Positions 19,217 to 25,801 of a DNA stretch of 30,712 bases are shown here, piece after piece. Position numbers and translations under genes: made by a program. Position 1 is the stretch's first letter. Each line of letters opens with the position of its first letter. Location: positions 1 through 30,712 of the IMG/VR virus record IMGVR_UViG_3300021142_000124. One strand, written 5' to 3'. A model generated the notes under the pieces. It saw only the letters and a program-made list of their open reading frames with translations. It was not told the origin of the DNA and did no database searches. This DNA comes from a virus.

Positions 19217-19539
19217 GGCAGAGAGGGAGGGTAGATGCCAATCAAACTGAGATCGTTAAGTACTTTCGTGGATGCGGTTATTCTGTGGCTATCACTTCTA
19301 ATGTTGGTGGTGGTTTTCCTGACATTGTTGTTGGCAAGTATGGGCATACGATTCTCGTTGAAATCAAAGACGGATCTAAGCCCCCCAGTAAACGAAAGCT
19401 CACCGACGATGAAGCCGATTTCCACTCCTCCTGGCGCGGAGCAGCTTGCGTCATTGAAACAATTGAAGACATTGAGAAGCTAGACAAATGGTTGAGAGAT
19501 ACGTATCAGAACTTCGCCCACAATATCGACTCATTGTAG
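19213..19539 (+). CDS. PD-(D/E)XK (VRR-NUC-like) endonuclease
   Basis: A 108-residue protein starting MRQRGRVDANQTEIVKYFRG and carrying the nuclease core GGGFPDIVVGKYGHTILVEI-KDG (Asp in FPDIVVG, Glu-x-Lys in VEIKDG), followed by KPPSKRKLTDDEADFHSSW. Small proteins with exactly this order are common beside ninB and ybcO in phages and are taken to be structure-specific nucleases, perhaps Holliday junction resolvases. The start ATG overlaps the YbcO stop. The activity is inferred from the active-site motif. Confidence 0.8.
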   Translation: MRQRGRVDANQTEIVKYFRGCGYSVAITSNVGGGFPDIVVGKYGHTILVEIKDGSKPPSKRKLTDDEADFHSSWRGAACVIETIEDIEKLDKWLRDTYQNFAHNIDSL

Positions 19540-19703
19540 ATGAGCCTCCACCAAAGGGAGCCAAGGTCATATTGAAGGGCATTCATACTGGGGCCGTCAT
19601 AGGTCAATACTATGAGGGTGGACAGTTCGTGGCCTGGGCACCGCTGCCGAGTTTCACGCATGAGCAGAAAGAAAGACTCAAAAAGATCTATTACAACCGA
19701 TGA
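19488..19703 (+). CDS. Hypothetical protein
   Basis: A 71-residue protein with RLIVDEPPPKGAKVILKGIH, TGAVIGQYYEGGQFVAWAPL and a basic helical end (FTHEQKERLKKIYYNR). It reads as a small beta-barrel-like part with a helix. It overlaps the nuclease gene by 52 nt; no later start codon exists before the overlap ends. GAGAAG stands some ten bases before the ATG. The ATGA junction with the DUF3310 gene supports a real gene. Function unknown. Confidence 0.55.
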   Translation: MVERYVSELRPQYRLIVDEPPPKGAKVILKGIHTGAVIGQYYEGGQFVAWAPLPSFTHEQKERLKKIYYNR

Positions 19704-19948
19704 ATAACTCATACCAAATTGGAGGCAAACACTACGTTGACCTCAAGATTCAACCTTGGGATGCCATGCAAGCGTGGATGTCTCCAGATGCTTTCAAAGG
19801 ATTTCTATTAGGCAATTGCATCAAATACGCTGCCAGAGCAGGTAAGAAAGGGGATACCGTTGAGGATCTCCGTAAGGCCCGTCACTATCTCGACAAACTC
19901 ATAGAGATCGAGGTGGGGGGATCAGGTTTTTCTAGCAACAATGACTAA
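19700..19948 (+). CDS. DUF3310 protein
   Basis: The 82-residue product matches DUF3310, a small phage nucleotide kinase-like/SaV family of unknown activity: GGKHYVDLKIQPWDAMQAW, FLLGNCIKYAARAGKKG, DTVEDLRKARHYLDKLIEIE. The strict His-Tyr, Ile-Gln-Pro-Trp-Asp and KYxxRxxxK positions are all present. It is common in phage DNA-metabolism regions, here just before a MazG-like gene, so a link to nucleotide handling is likely but unproven. The ATG is coupled to the preceding stop. Confidence 0.88.
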   Translation: MNNSYQIGGKHYVDLKIQPWDAMQAWMSPDAFKGFLLGNCIKYAARAGKKGDTVEDLRKARHYLDKLIEIEVGGSGFSSNND

Positions 19949-19971
19949 CATCAAATAAGGGGGGGGTCTAA

Positions 19972-20313
19972 ATGTCCAATATGACTACTGATGAATTTAA
20001 TAGGGGGGCAGGGGCTACGGCTAAGAGGGTAGACTTCTCTTATGACCTGATGCACTCAGCACTGGGAGTCGCTTCAGAAGCAGGTGAGTTCACCACATCC
20101 GTAAAGGAGCACCTGATCTACGGCAAGCCACTCGATAAGGAGAATCTCAAGGAAGAACTCGGTGATCTCTTGTGGTTTATCAATCTAGCCTGTGATGTCC
20201 TTAACCTGGACTTGGGTGATGTCATGCAAGCAAACATCGATAAGCTGAAAAAGCGCTACCCAGAAAAGTATTCTGACGCAGATGCTCTCGCCAGGGCTGA
20301 CAAATCTGAGTAG
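19972..20313 (+). CDS. MazG-like nucleotide pyrophosphohydrolase
   Basis: A 113-residue single-domain member of the all-alpha NTP-PPase family. The metal-binding acids lie in GVASEAGEFTTSVKEHLIYG (E-x-G-E) and LKEELGDLLWFINLACDVLN (E-E-x-x-D). Such phage enzymes hydrolyse NTPs or dNTPs to the monophosphate, for pool cleaning or to lower (p)ppGpp signalling in the host. A G-run ribosome-binding site precedes the ATG. It is the last gene of the plus-strand operon, followed by the repeats and the terminator at 20404-20427. Confidence 0.88.
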   Translation: MSNMTTDEFNRGAGATAKRVDFSYDLMHSALGVASEAGEFTTSVKEHLIYGKPLDKENLKEELGDLLWFINLACDVLNLDLGDVMQANIDKLKKRYPEKYSDADALARADKSE

Positions 20314-20339
20314 ATTTTCACCGAAAAAGTTGGCGGTTT

Positions 20340-20399
20340 GCTATATAACAAGAGCGGATGCTATATAACAATGGCGTTTGCTATATCAGCCGATCTGAT
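20340..20399. repeat. Three iteron-like 20-bp repeats
   Basis: GCTATAT starts at 20340, 20360 and 20380, an exact 20-bp period. The first two copies share GCTATATAACAA; the third has GCTATATCAG. The bases before copies 1 and 3 also agree (TTTGCTATAT, with TGGCGG or TGGCG before). Spacing of about two helical turns is typical of iterons bound by plasmid initiator proteins. A RepL-like gene begins about 900 bp away, which supports an origin or control site; a simple operator is also possible. Confidence 0.6.
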
Positions 20400-20403
20400 G
20401 GAT

Positions 20404-20427
20404 GCCCCCGATTTTTGGGGGCTTTCC
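20404..20427 (+). terminator. Rho-independent terminator between convergent genes
   Basis: GCCCCC (20404-20409) pairs with GGGGGC (20417-20422) across a GATTTTT loop, followed by TTTCCTT. It lies about 90 bp after the MazG-like gene, in the gap where plus and minus genes converge. The T-run is short, so termination may be partial; on the minus strand the tail is weaker. Confidence 0.65.
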
Positions 20428-20438
20428 TTATGTATCGC

Positions 20439-20468
20439 TGTAAGGCCATGTAAGGCCGTATAAGCGAC
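20439..20468. repeat. Three 10-bp tandem repeats
   Basis: TGTAAGGCCA, TGTAAGGCCG and the weaker TATAAGCGAC follow each other with a 10-bp period, directly after the terminator and 46 bp before the end of the RHH-type gene. They may be a second set of protein-binding sites of the replicon-like region. Confidence 0.45.
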
Positions 20469-20514
20469 GATTATATTTCCCGCATATTGGTAGACCTCGC
20501 CTGGATTCGTGCCT

Positions 20515-20886
20515 CTAAAGCTTTTCTAGTAGCCTTTCCGCGTCTTCCCATGTCTCTGGTAGTGAAAACAAGGGTTTGCCGTGTTTAGCGTGTATCCGCT
20601 CCACTTCCCGAAGGATCAATCCTTCGATCCATTTACTACGCCCACGGATTGGCTTTATCAGCGAAATTGTTTCAGGGGCTAGCCTAAGATTGAGAATCAC
20701 TTTTTGTTGCTTTGGAGGCCTGTAGGCGCGTATCAATTCCGCAAGCTCCGCGTTAAGAGCCTTTTTCCGTGAGTGGATTTGTTCGCGTCTTTTTCGTTTG
20801 GCGGTCTTTGTTTTTGAACGTCTACCGAATTTTTTACGGATATCGTAGTTTGCCCACGATGCCCTTTTCTTTGGTGTATCTGTCAT
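20515..20886 (-). CDS. Basic protein with C-terminal ribbon-helix-helix-like domain
   Basis: A 123-residue protein. The first 55 residues are extremely basic (KKFGRRSKTKTAKRKRREQI). The later part, QQKVILNLRLAPETISLIKP and IRGRSKWIEGLILREVERIH, follows the beta-helix-helix order of RHH proteins ('V-L-LRL-PE', 'GRS-WIE-LI'). It is coupled by ATGA to the RepL-like gene upstream. It may be a DNA-binding partner of the initiator or a regulator of copy number; inference from order and context only. Confidence 0.6.
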   Translation of the reverse strand: MTDTPKKRASWANYDIRKKFGRRSKTKTAKRKRREQIHSRKKALNAELAELIRAYRPPKQQKVILNLRLAPETISLIKPIRGRSKWIEGLILREVERIHAKHGKPLFSLPETWEDAERLLEKL

Positions 20887-21308
20887 TGGTTTAATGATTC
20901 GATTGCCTTAACGTGGGTGCGTGGTTTGCCCTTCCATAGAATGTCGGGTGATATCTGATAGTGCTGATAGTCTTCCAAGGGAATCAGGATACCTTTAGAG
21001 ATTAGGCGCTTTATGCCCTTACAGACTTGTGACTGGTCCATTCCGATAGAATCGCTGATATCCTTTGGGCGTAGATATACGACATTCTCGAAGTTGGCGC
21101 GCTCTATGGAAAGCATGAAAAGGGTGTAACCCGTCTCACCTAATCCGCGTGTTTTTTGTACTAGGTTTGTTTGATTGATTAGCATAAATCCACTCTTTGA
21201 CCAGTTACTTGTTGATCTTGTCGTGTAGATGATTGGCGTTCCAGATATGATTTCACCTGTAGTGGGATCTACAAAATCGGATACAATATTAGTTCTAGGT
21301 TTTGGCAT
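20883..21308 (-). CDS. RepL-like winged-helix replication protein
   Basis: A 141-residue protein with the order seen in RepL-type plasmid initiators: DPTTGEIISGTPIIYTTRS, GFMLINQTNLVQKTRGLGET, a winged helix-turn-helix (LRPKDISDSIGMDQSQVCKG, IKRLISKGILIPLEDYQHYQ) and the diagnostic end ISPDILWKGKPRTH ('NP-L-W-GK---H' in the family). The protein would bind origin DNA. It is also conceivable that it is a phage transcription regulator built on the same fold. No strong ribosome-binding site is seen. The gene points towards the repeats at 20340-20468. Confidence 0.65.
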   Translation of the reverse strand: MPKPRTNIVSDFVDPTTGEIISGTPIIYTTRSTSNWSKSGFMLINQTNLVQKTRGLGETGYTLFMLSIERANFENVVYLRPKDISDSIGMDQSQVCKGIKRLISKGILIPLEDYQHYQISPDILWKGKPRTHVKAIESLNQ

Positions 21309-21369
21309 GCGTTATTAGTTTCTTAACAGATACAGAATAGACGGGTATAAAATCCTTATAAAACAATCA

Positions 21370-21397
21370 CTTATGAGGCTGTGGAAGGAATCATAAG
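21370..21397. repeat. Inverted repeat upstream of the RepL-like gene
   Basis: CTTATGA (21370-21376) and TCATAAG (21391-21397) form a perfect 7-bp inverted repeat with a 14-bp centre, about 60-90 bp before the RepL-like ATG. Placement and spacing suit an operator for autoregulation. The whole gap 21309-21504 otherwise holds only AT-rich sequence and the terminator at 21455-21479. Confidence 0.4.
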
Positions 21398-21454
21398 AGA
21401 TTAAAAGGATTATTAGTCCATTCTATAGCGTATGCCAGATACCGTCCAATGGAC

Positions 21455-21479
21455 AAAAAAAGCCCCGAATTAACGGGGC
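21455..21479 (-). terminator. Rho-independent terminator of the GP88-like unit
   Basis: On the minus strand, GCCCCG (21479-21474) pairs with CGGGGC (21467-21462) across TTAATT and is followed by seven T residues. It lies 26 bp after the last gene of the 22857-21505 block and separates it from the RepL-like gene. Confidence 0.85.
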
Positions 21480-21504
21480 AATGTGCATGGCACTAGAGAG
21501 AGAA

Positions 21505-21690
21505 TCATAATATGGCGTTACTATCAGCGCCATAAATTGTCTTTAACTTTGGTTCCTTGTCTGGCATTGCGCCATCCCAATTGCAATAGCTACATTCCCA
21601 CACGTTTTTAGTCACGTTCCAGATAATTGCAAGTTGCGAGCATATAGGACAATAGCCTGATCGCGTGTTAGGTGCGTCTAGATAATCCAT
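21505..21690 (-). CDS. Small zinc-ribbon protein
   Basis: A 61-residue protein with two CxxC pairs, SGYCPICSQL and WECSYCNWDG, about 20 residues apart, a typical zinc ribbon. The ATG at 21690 lies one base after the stop of the GP88-like gene, with GAGG six bases upstream; a longer frame from 21708 lacks such a site. Function unknown; the short size suggests a nucleic-acid- or protein-binding accessory. Confidence 0.6.
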   Translation of the reverse strand: MDYLDAPNTRSGYCPICSQLAIIWNVTKNVWECSYCNWDGAMPDKEPKLKTIYGADSNAIL

Positions 21691-21691
21691 G

Positions 21692-22378
21692 TTATGCCTC
21701 AACCACAAAACCCGAATAATCCTTTTTGGCTGGGCCTTTTGCTTTTAATCCAACAATAACCCCATCTGGATCAAGAAATCGCAAGTCGGAATTATCACCA
21801 TCAATGACGGGTCTACCTTGCCAATATGCGGGAAGATGGTCACGGAAGACCACGGCCATATTAAATTGATGTTTTACTGTTTGCGTATGCTTTCCACGGG
21901 ATAGGGTCAAATGGTAATTGTCTGGTGTGGAGCTACCTTCGATTTTGGTGTAATCATAAAACTGGATGCCCGGAAATGCTTCCATGATGTTGCGATGCCC
22001 AAGATGACGGATTTTTTCCCATCCGATGTCGCTTGTGCCATTCAATCGAATTGCTAAACGTGTTCCCATGCTATTTGCGAGCTTAATAGCCTTTTCTATG
22101 TCGCGATGAAGGTCGATCATGAATTGCTCGCGTTCTTCAAAGAATCGCACGGTCCTATTGATTCTTGCCAATTGTATAACGTTTGTTGATTCACCCTTTT
22201 TGATGATGCCACCTCTTCCCGCTTTGTTGAGGCATCCCGCCACGCATCCCGCATGTTCAGCCATTGGGCATGTCTGATAGCCTGATAAGTCAAATGGTGC
22301 AAGGTGAAGTACCGCTGTCAGATATCCTTGCGGAATAGATTTCTGGGTTTTTGGGTTTGATATGGTGAGCAATTTCAT
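21692..22378 (-). CDS. GP88-like protein (gene product 88 family)
   Basis: A 228-residue protein with the conserved opening of the mycobacteriophage GP88 family: PQGYLTAVLHLAPFDLSGYQ, TCPMAEHAGCVAGCLNKAGR, i.e. three Cys in a 'TCP-A--GC---C-N-AGR' pattern, followed by FFEEREQFMIDLHRDIEKAI, AIRLNGTSDIGWEKI and FYDYTKIEGSS. The family occurs in phages and plasmids and has no established function. The TIM-barrel-like alternation of strands and helices and the Cys cluster suggest a metal-dependent enzyme; this is a guess. AGGAGATAACAAA before the ATG is a strong ribosome-binding site shared by other genes of this phage. Confidence 0.7.
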   Translation of the reverse strand: MKLLTISNPKTQKSIPQGYLTAVLHLAPFDLSGYQTCPMAEHAGCVAGCLNKAGRGGIIKKGESTNVIQLARINRTVRFFEEREQFMIDLHRDIEKAIKLANSMGTRLAIRLNGTSDIGWEKIRHLGHRNIMEAFPGIQFYDYTKIEGSSTPDNYHLTLSRGKHTQTVKHQFNMAVVFRDHLPAYWQGRPVIDGDNSDLRFLDPDGVIVGLKAKGPAKKDYSGFVVEA

Positions 22379-22410
22379 TTTGTTATCTCCTAGTGCTTTA
22401 TTTTTTATTG

Positions 22411-22530
22411 TTAGCCAATCAATTGTTCAATCAATGATTCGCCAATTGACCAAGCAAAAATGATCGCATAGATGATCTTGTGTTCAGTTGGCGTATGGTT
22501 GCGGTAGTCTTTTTGTGCGTAGTCTTTCAT
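22411..22530 (-). CDS. Small hypothetical protein (39 aa)
   Basis: A short frame starting four bases after the stop of the upstream gene, MKDYAQKDYRNHTPTEHKII, then a hydrophobic stretch YAIIFAWSIGESLIEQLIG. It resembles a one-span membrane peptide. No strong ribosome-binding site is visible (TTTAAG at a distance); coupling to the upstream gene would be needed. The 30-nt gap to the GP88-like gene carries that gene's ribosome-binding site. Confidence 0.45.
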   Translation of the reverse strand: MKDYAQKDYRNHTPTEHKIIYAIIFAWSIGESLIEQLIG

Positions 22531-22534
22531 GGTC

Positions 22535-22747
22535 TTAAATCTTGAATCGATGGAAAAACACAGAATGCGTTGTGTCTACTTGCTTGTCGATCACAGGATA
22601 GACGGCAATGGTTGCAAAACCCTCGTCCCAATCTGTGACGTAAATATTGATATTCCAATTATCGTCAAATGAAATCCACTTGTCTTCATCTTCTTGATCC
22701 TTGTAGAACTCTGAAATGGCAAAGGCCTTAATTGCGTTACTGTTCAT
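22535..22747 (-). CDS. Hypothetical protein (70 aa)
   Basis: Starting at ATG 22747 with GGGGAT just upstream, the product begins MNSNAIKAFAISEFYKDQED and continues KWISFDDNWNINIYVTDWDE, ending in a beta-rich part. The frame is open to 22819, but the extra residues overlap the next small gene and have no ribosome-binding site. Acidic, probably small alpha/beta fold; no family recognised. Confidence 0.55.
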   Translation of the reverse strand: MNSNAIKAFAISEFYKDQEDEDKWISFDDNWNINIYVTDWDEGFATIAVYPVIDKQVDTTHSVFFHRFKI

Positions 22748-22755
22748 GTTATCCC

Positions 22756-22857
22756 CTAGTGAAGGGTTGAAAGGAGAAAACTTGCCCAAGCAAGCCACAA
22801 GCTCACGGTAAGACCGCAAGCAAGAGCGATGAAAATCATTGAGAATTTATCTAACAT
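22756..22857 (-). CDS. Very small membrane protein (33 aa)
   Basis: GGAGG five to six bases before the ATG at 22857 gives a 33-residue protein, MLDKFSMIFIALACGLTVSL and then WLAWASFLLSTLH, which is nearly all hydrophobic. It should span the membrane once. It is the first gene of the minus-strand block that ends at 21505. The strong ribosome-binding site is the main support. Role unknown. Confidence 0.55.
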   Translation of the reverse strand: MLDKFSMIFIALACGLTVSLWLAWASFLLSTLH

Positions 22858-23603
22858 CACAACCTCCATAAACCATAAAAATAAACTACGCTGAAAGAAT
22901 AGCATTTCTTTACGCTGTAAACGATAGGGTAAAGTAAGAAAATCCATCACGATATTTGATGCAAGCGCCTGGATTTTGTGGTGCTGTCTTATGGATGATC
23001 CCTGTAGCTCGGATCAAGGAATTGAGCTAGTGATGATGGAGGCCGATGGTGTGGTGCGCGTTGCGCTTGTCAGTCTGTTTTGATGGTGTTGAGCGATTGC
23101 CCGTCATGACTCTAGTGGCGTCTATCCTTGTCCTATGGGTTCATGTCATCCTTGCCGTGCCGTTGCCCGTCATACCTCTATTCGTAACCCTCCTATAAGC
23201 ACATAGACACATAGACAGAGGTAAACAAGGACACAAACACCCAATGTCACCAATCCATGTATGTGCGTAGACAGAACCCAATCATCCCTAATGTATCCTT
23301 GCCCCTAATCCCATATTCCTATCCATCACCAGCCCCTGAAGAGGGTAAACCCAAACTAACCACCACCAACCACCCTGCCCCCCTTTCCCAACATCCCCAA
23401 CGCACGCCAGACCTGCCACTGGTAGTGGGTGGATGCCCGGCAGTAGTGCGGGCGGTATGGGGAGGGTCGAATAGGCGTGTGTGTGATGGATCGATGCGGT
23501 TTACACCAAAAAAATTTATAACATTTACCAAAAAAATTTATAACATTTACCCCATCATTCACTTCCCCATGATTTCACTTTCCCTTTTTCCTTTCCAAAA
23601 ATT
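22858..23603. other. Non-coding region before the packaging genes
   Basis: No convincing gene is seen in about 745 bp. The left part should hold the promoter of the minus-strand block (the repeated TACGCTG at about 22888 and 22911 may be regulatory). Two imperfect 18-bp direct repeats, TTGCCCGTCAT followed by CTCTA, lie at 23097-23114 and 23163-23180. From about 23180 to 23410 the plus strand is very poor in G and rich in C and A; at about 23415-23500 it becomes G-rich. The position immediately before the terminase genes makes a cos or pac packaging site plausible. The open frame on the plus strand at 23257-23607 is low-complexity and is not taken as a gene. Confidence 0.5.
23506..23549. repeat. 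Perfect 22-bp tandem duplication
   Basis: The unit 23506-23527 (CC, seven A, TTTATAACATTTA) is repeated exactly at 23528-23549. It is AT-rich and ends 55 bp before the -35 box of the late promoter. It may be a regulator-binding site or an UP-like element, or a simple recent slippage. Confidence 0.75.
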
Positions 23604-23632
23604 TTGACAAAAATTGGTTAGGTAGGTTATAT
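23604..23632 (+). promoter_or_regulatory. Promoter of the packaging/head operon
   Basis: TTGACA (23604-23609, consensus) and TTATAT (23627-23632) are separated by 17 bases, the optimal spacing. The predicted start near 23639 lies 25 bp before the GTG at 23664 and excludes a start of the first gene at 23631. It points to the terminase and head genes. Confidence 0.7.
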
Positions 23633-23663
23633 GGCTTTCCATTGCCTATTAACGGAGTGTTCG

Positions 23664-23837
23664 GTGAGTGAGTTAGTAGAGTGTCCCCGCTGTGGGGAGA
23701 GAATGTTCCCTGTTGATGACAGAGGATATTTGTATATGAGTTGTCGGTGTGGAGAGGAGTTCGAGACTGATCTTCAGCGGAAGCACAATGACCGACAGGA
23801 TCGGTATGAAGATTCTAGATATGCGAAGGTGACGTAG
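23664..23837 (+). CDS. Small zinc-ribbon protein before terminase
   Basis: A 57-residue protein starting at GTG with GGAG eight bases before it. It has two Cys pairs, ECPRCGERMF and MSCRCGEEF, a zinc ribbon, and a charged C-terminus (DLQRKHNDRQDRYEDSRY). It is the first gene of the late operon and overlaps the small terminase start by one base. It could be a DNA-binding accessory for packaging or a regulator; unknown. Confidence 0.6.
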   Translation: MSELVECPRCGERMFPVDDRGYLYMSCRCGEEFETDLQRKHNDRQDRYEDSRYAKVT

Positions 23838-24292
23838 TGGTTGATTTCACTAAGATACGAGAAGAGTATTTAGCGGGTGAGCGTGTTGGTGATATTGCTG
23901 ACCGTCACCGAGTTACGTCTAATACAGTAGCAGAATATGTACGCAGAAACAATCTGGGTAAGCATAGAAAAGCGATTCAGGCGAATGTTAATCAGAAGGT
24001 GATGGCACAGCAGTCTATGGATGTTGTCGCTGAGTTAGCGATTATTAATGGAAGGGACGTTGCTCTTTCTAATCGCCTTAGAGACTTGATTGCTGGGAAG
24101 ATGAATGATGATTTGACGGTCATGGATATTGGTTCTTTAGCCAGGACGCTGAAGGATGTTCAGCACGTTGGTCGTATTGCTCTGGATGCTAATTCCGAGG
24201 CGATAAGGACTGAGTTGTTGAGCAAGAAGGATCTTAGGGATTACTCGGAGACTGAATTGCTTCAGTTGCTTCAGGAGAATGAGGAGGAATAA
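23837..24292 (+). CDS. Terminase small subunit
   Basis: A 151-residue protein whose first 45 residues form a helix-turn-helix (FTKIREEYLAGERVGDIADR, HRVTSNTVAEYVRRNNLGK), as in DNA-recognising small terminases. A helical middle part (AELAIINGRDVALSNRLRDL) suited to oligomerisation follows, then an acidic end (ETELLQLLQENEEE). It begins with GTG, with AAGG eight bases upstream, and its stop abuts the large subunit ATG. It recognises the packaging site and hands DNA to the large subunit. Confidence 0.8.
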   Translation: MVDFTKIREEYLAGERVGDIADRHRVTSNTVAEYVRRNNLGKHRKAIQANVNQKVMAQQSMDVVAELAIINGRDVALSNRLRDLIAGKMNDDLTVMDIGSLARTLKDVQHVGRIALDANSEAIRTELLSKKDLRDYSETELLQLLQENEEE

Positions 24293-25801
24293 ATGGCGGC
24301 GTTAGCAAGTGACTTAGGGATTGATCGAGAGGAGATCCTGAGAGAATTACTGCTTCGGAAACAGGCTCCGAAAGATATGGTCAGGTTCTGCAAGCGCGTA
24401 TCTGACATTGATGCAGCGAGACATCACAAGGTGATGATTGATGCGCTTGAAAGGGTAGCAGCTGGAAAGCTGAGTCGTTTAATGATCTTCATGCCTCCAG
24501 GTCATGCAAAAAGCACTTATTCTTCTGTTCATTTTCCAGCTTATTACCTGGGTGTTAATACTCGTAACTGCATTATCGGCGCAAGCCACACTCAGGACCT
24601 TGCGGAGAGATTCTCTAAGAAGGCTAGAGCAATTGTCCAATCGTCTGCATATCACGAACTCTACGGTTTCGGAATTGCACAGGACTCAAGAGCAGTTGCT
24701 GCTTGGGAAACTGAAAGAGGAGGAGAGTTCAAGGCGGCAGGTGTCGGAGCCGGTATTGCAGGACGAAGAGCTGATGTGGGATTGATTGACGATCCTATCA
24801 GGAGTCGAGAAGACGCTGAATCTGAATTGGTCCGTGATCGTGTGTGGGAATGGTACTTGGCTGATTTCAGGACTCGTTTGAAGCCGAATGGAGCCATTAT
24901 TATCATTCAGACACGATGGCACCCGGATGACTTGGCAGGGAGAATTCTGCCGCCTGATTACCACGGACAATCAGGAAAAGTCACCTGTGTCGGAGGCGAG
25001 GAGTGGGAAATTATTAACTTCCCTGCAATTTGTGAGCAGGATGATGATGTTCTTGGGAGAAAGCTGGGAGAGGCGCTCTGGCCTGAATACTATACGCTTG
25101 AGATGCTTCTTGAAACGAAGAAAATGCAGACCTCTAGGAACTGGTGTTCTTTGTATCAACAAAGACCCAGACCGGATGACGCCAATCAGTTTGATGTCGA
25201 GAATCTTCTCGTAGACGGTGTTCCAGTTAAGTACCCGGATTACTGTGATTCTGTATTTGCCGTCATGGATACCGCGACAAAGGATGGCGCTAAACACGAC
25301 TCTACATTCGTTACTTATTTTGCCTATTCAAAGTTTGTCGGAACACCACTCGTTATCCTTGATTATGATATGGTGCAAATCGAGGGTGCGATTATTTCTG
25401 AATGGCTTCCTAGCGTTGTAGAGCATTGCGAGGATCTTGCAAAACAGTGCGGAGCAAGACTAGGTACTGCGGGAGTTTTCATTGAGGACAGAGCCTCTGG
25501 TGCTGTTGTCATTCAGCAGGGCCAGAGAAACGGTCTTCCGGTTACTCCTATTGCTATTCCATTAACGATGCTGGGTAAGTCTGAGCGAGCGATTAATGTC
25601 AGCCCCTACGTTTCGAGAGGAATGGTTAAGTTTTCGGAACACGCATACAATAAGCGCGTAGTTTATAAGGGAAGAGAGCGTAATCAGCTTTTATTCCAGA
25701 TCACCAATTTCAGAGTCGGTTTTGACAACAAGACTGATGACGGCCTCGATACCTTCTGCTATGGAGTATCGTTGGCGCTAGGGGACTCAGAGGGCTTCTA
25801 A
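24293..25801 (+). CDS. Terminase large subunit
   Basis: The 502-residue protein has the packaging ATPase Walker A variant MPPGHAKS (67-74), a Walker B with VGLIDDP (162-168), and the C-motif region around IIIIQTRWHPDDLAG. In the C-terminal half the RNase H-like nuclease follows, with VFAVMDTATKDGAKHD, GVFIEDRASGAVV and DDGLDTFCYGVS providing the metal-binding acids. It pumps DNA into the prohead and cuts concatemers. The GxxGRRADVGLIDDP pattern places it with the large group of phage terminases related to Terminase_6. Its stop overlaps the portal ATG (TAATG). Confidence 0.93.
   Translation: MAALASDLGIDREEILRELLLRKQAPKDMVRFCKRVSDIDAARHHKVMIDALERVAAGKLSRLMIFMPPGHAKSTYSSVHFPAYYLGVNTRNCIIGASHTQDLAERFSKKARAIVQSSAYHELYGFGIAQDSRAVAAWETERGGEFKAAGVGAGIAGRRADVGLIDDPIRSREDAESELVRDRVWEWYLADFRTRLKPNGAIIIIQTRWHPDDLAGRILPPDYHGQSGKVTCVGGEEWEIINFPAICEQDDDVLGRKLGEALWPEYYTLEMLLETKKMQTSRNWCSLYQQRPRPDDANQFDVENLLVDGVPVKYPDYCDSVFAVMDTATKDGAKHDSTFVTYFAYSKFVGTPLVILDYDMVQIEGAIISEWLPSVVEHCEDLAKQCGARLGTAGVFIEDRASGAVVIQQGQRNGLPVTPIAIPLTMLGKSERAINVSPYVSRGMVKFSEHAYNKRVVYKGRERNQLLFQITNFRVGFDNKTDDGLDTFCYGVSLALGDSEGF

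Noticed and set aside
20314-20514. CRISPR array suggested by the regular 20-bp and 10-bp repeats
   Set aside because: The repeats are short (about 10-12 conserved bases), only three copies with no unique spacers of constant length, and no cas genes are present.
23257-23607. A 116-residue plus-strand frame before the late promoter
   Set aside because: Low-complexity Pro/Thr/His-rich product from a G-poor stretch, no ribosome-binding site, and it runs through the 22-bp duplication.
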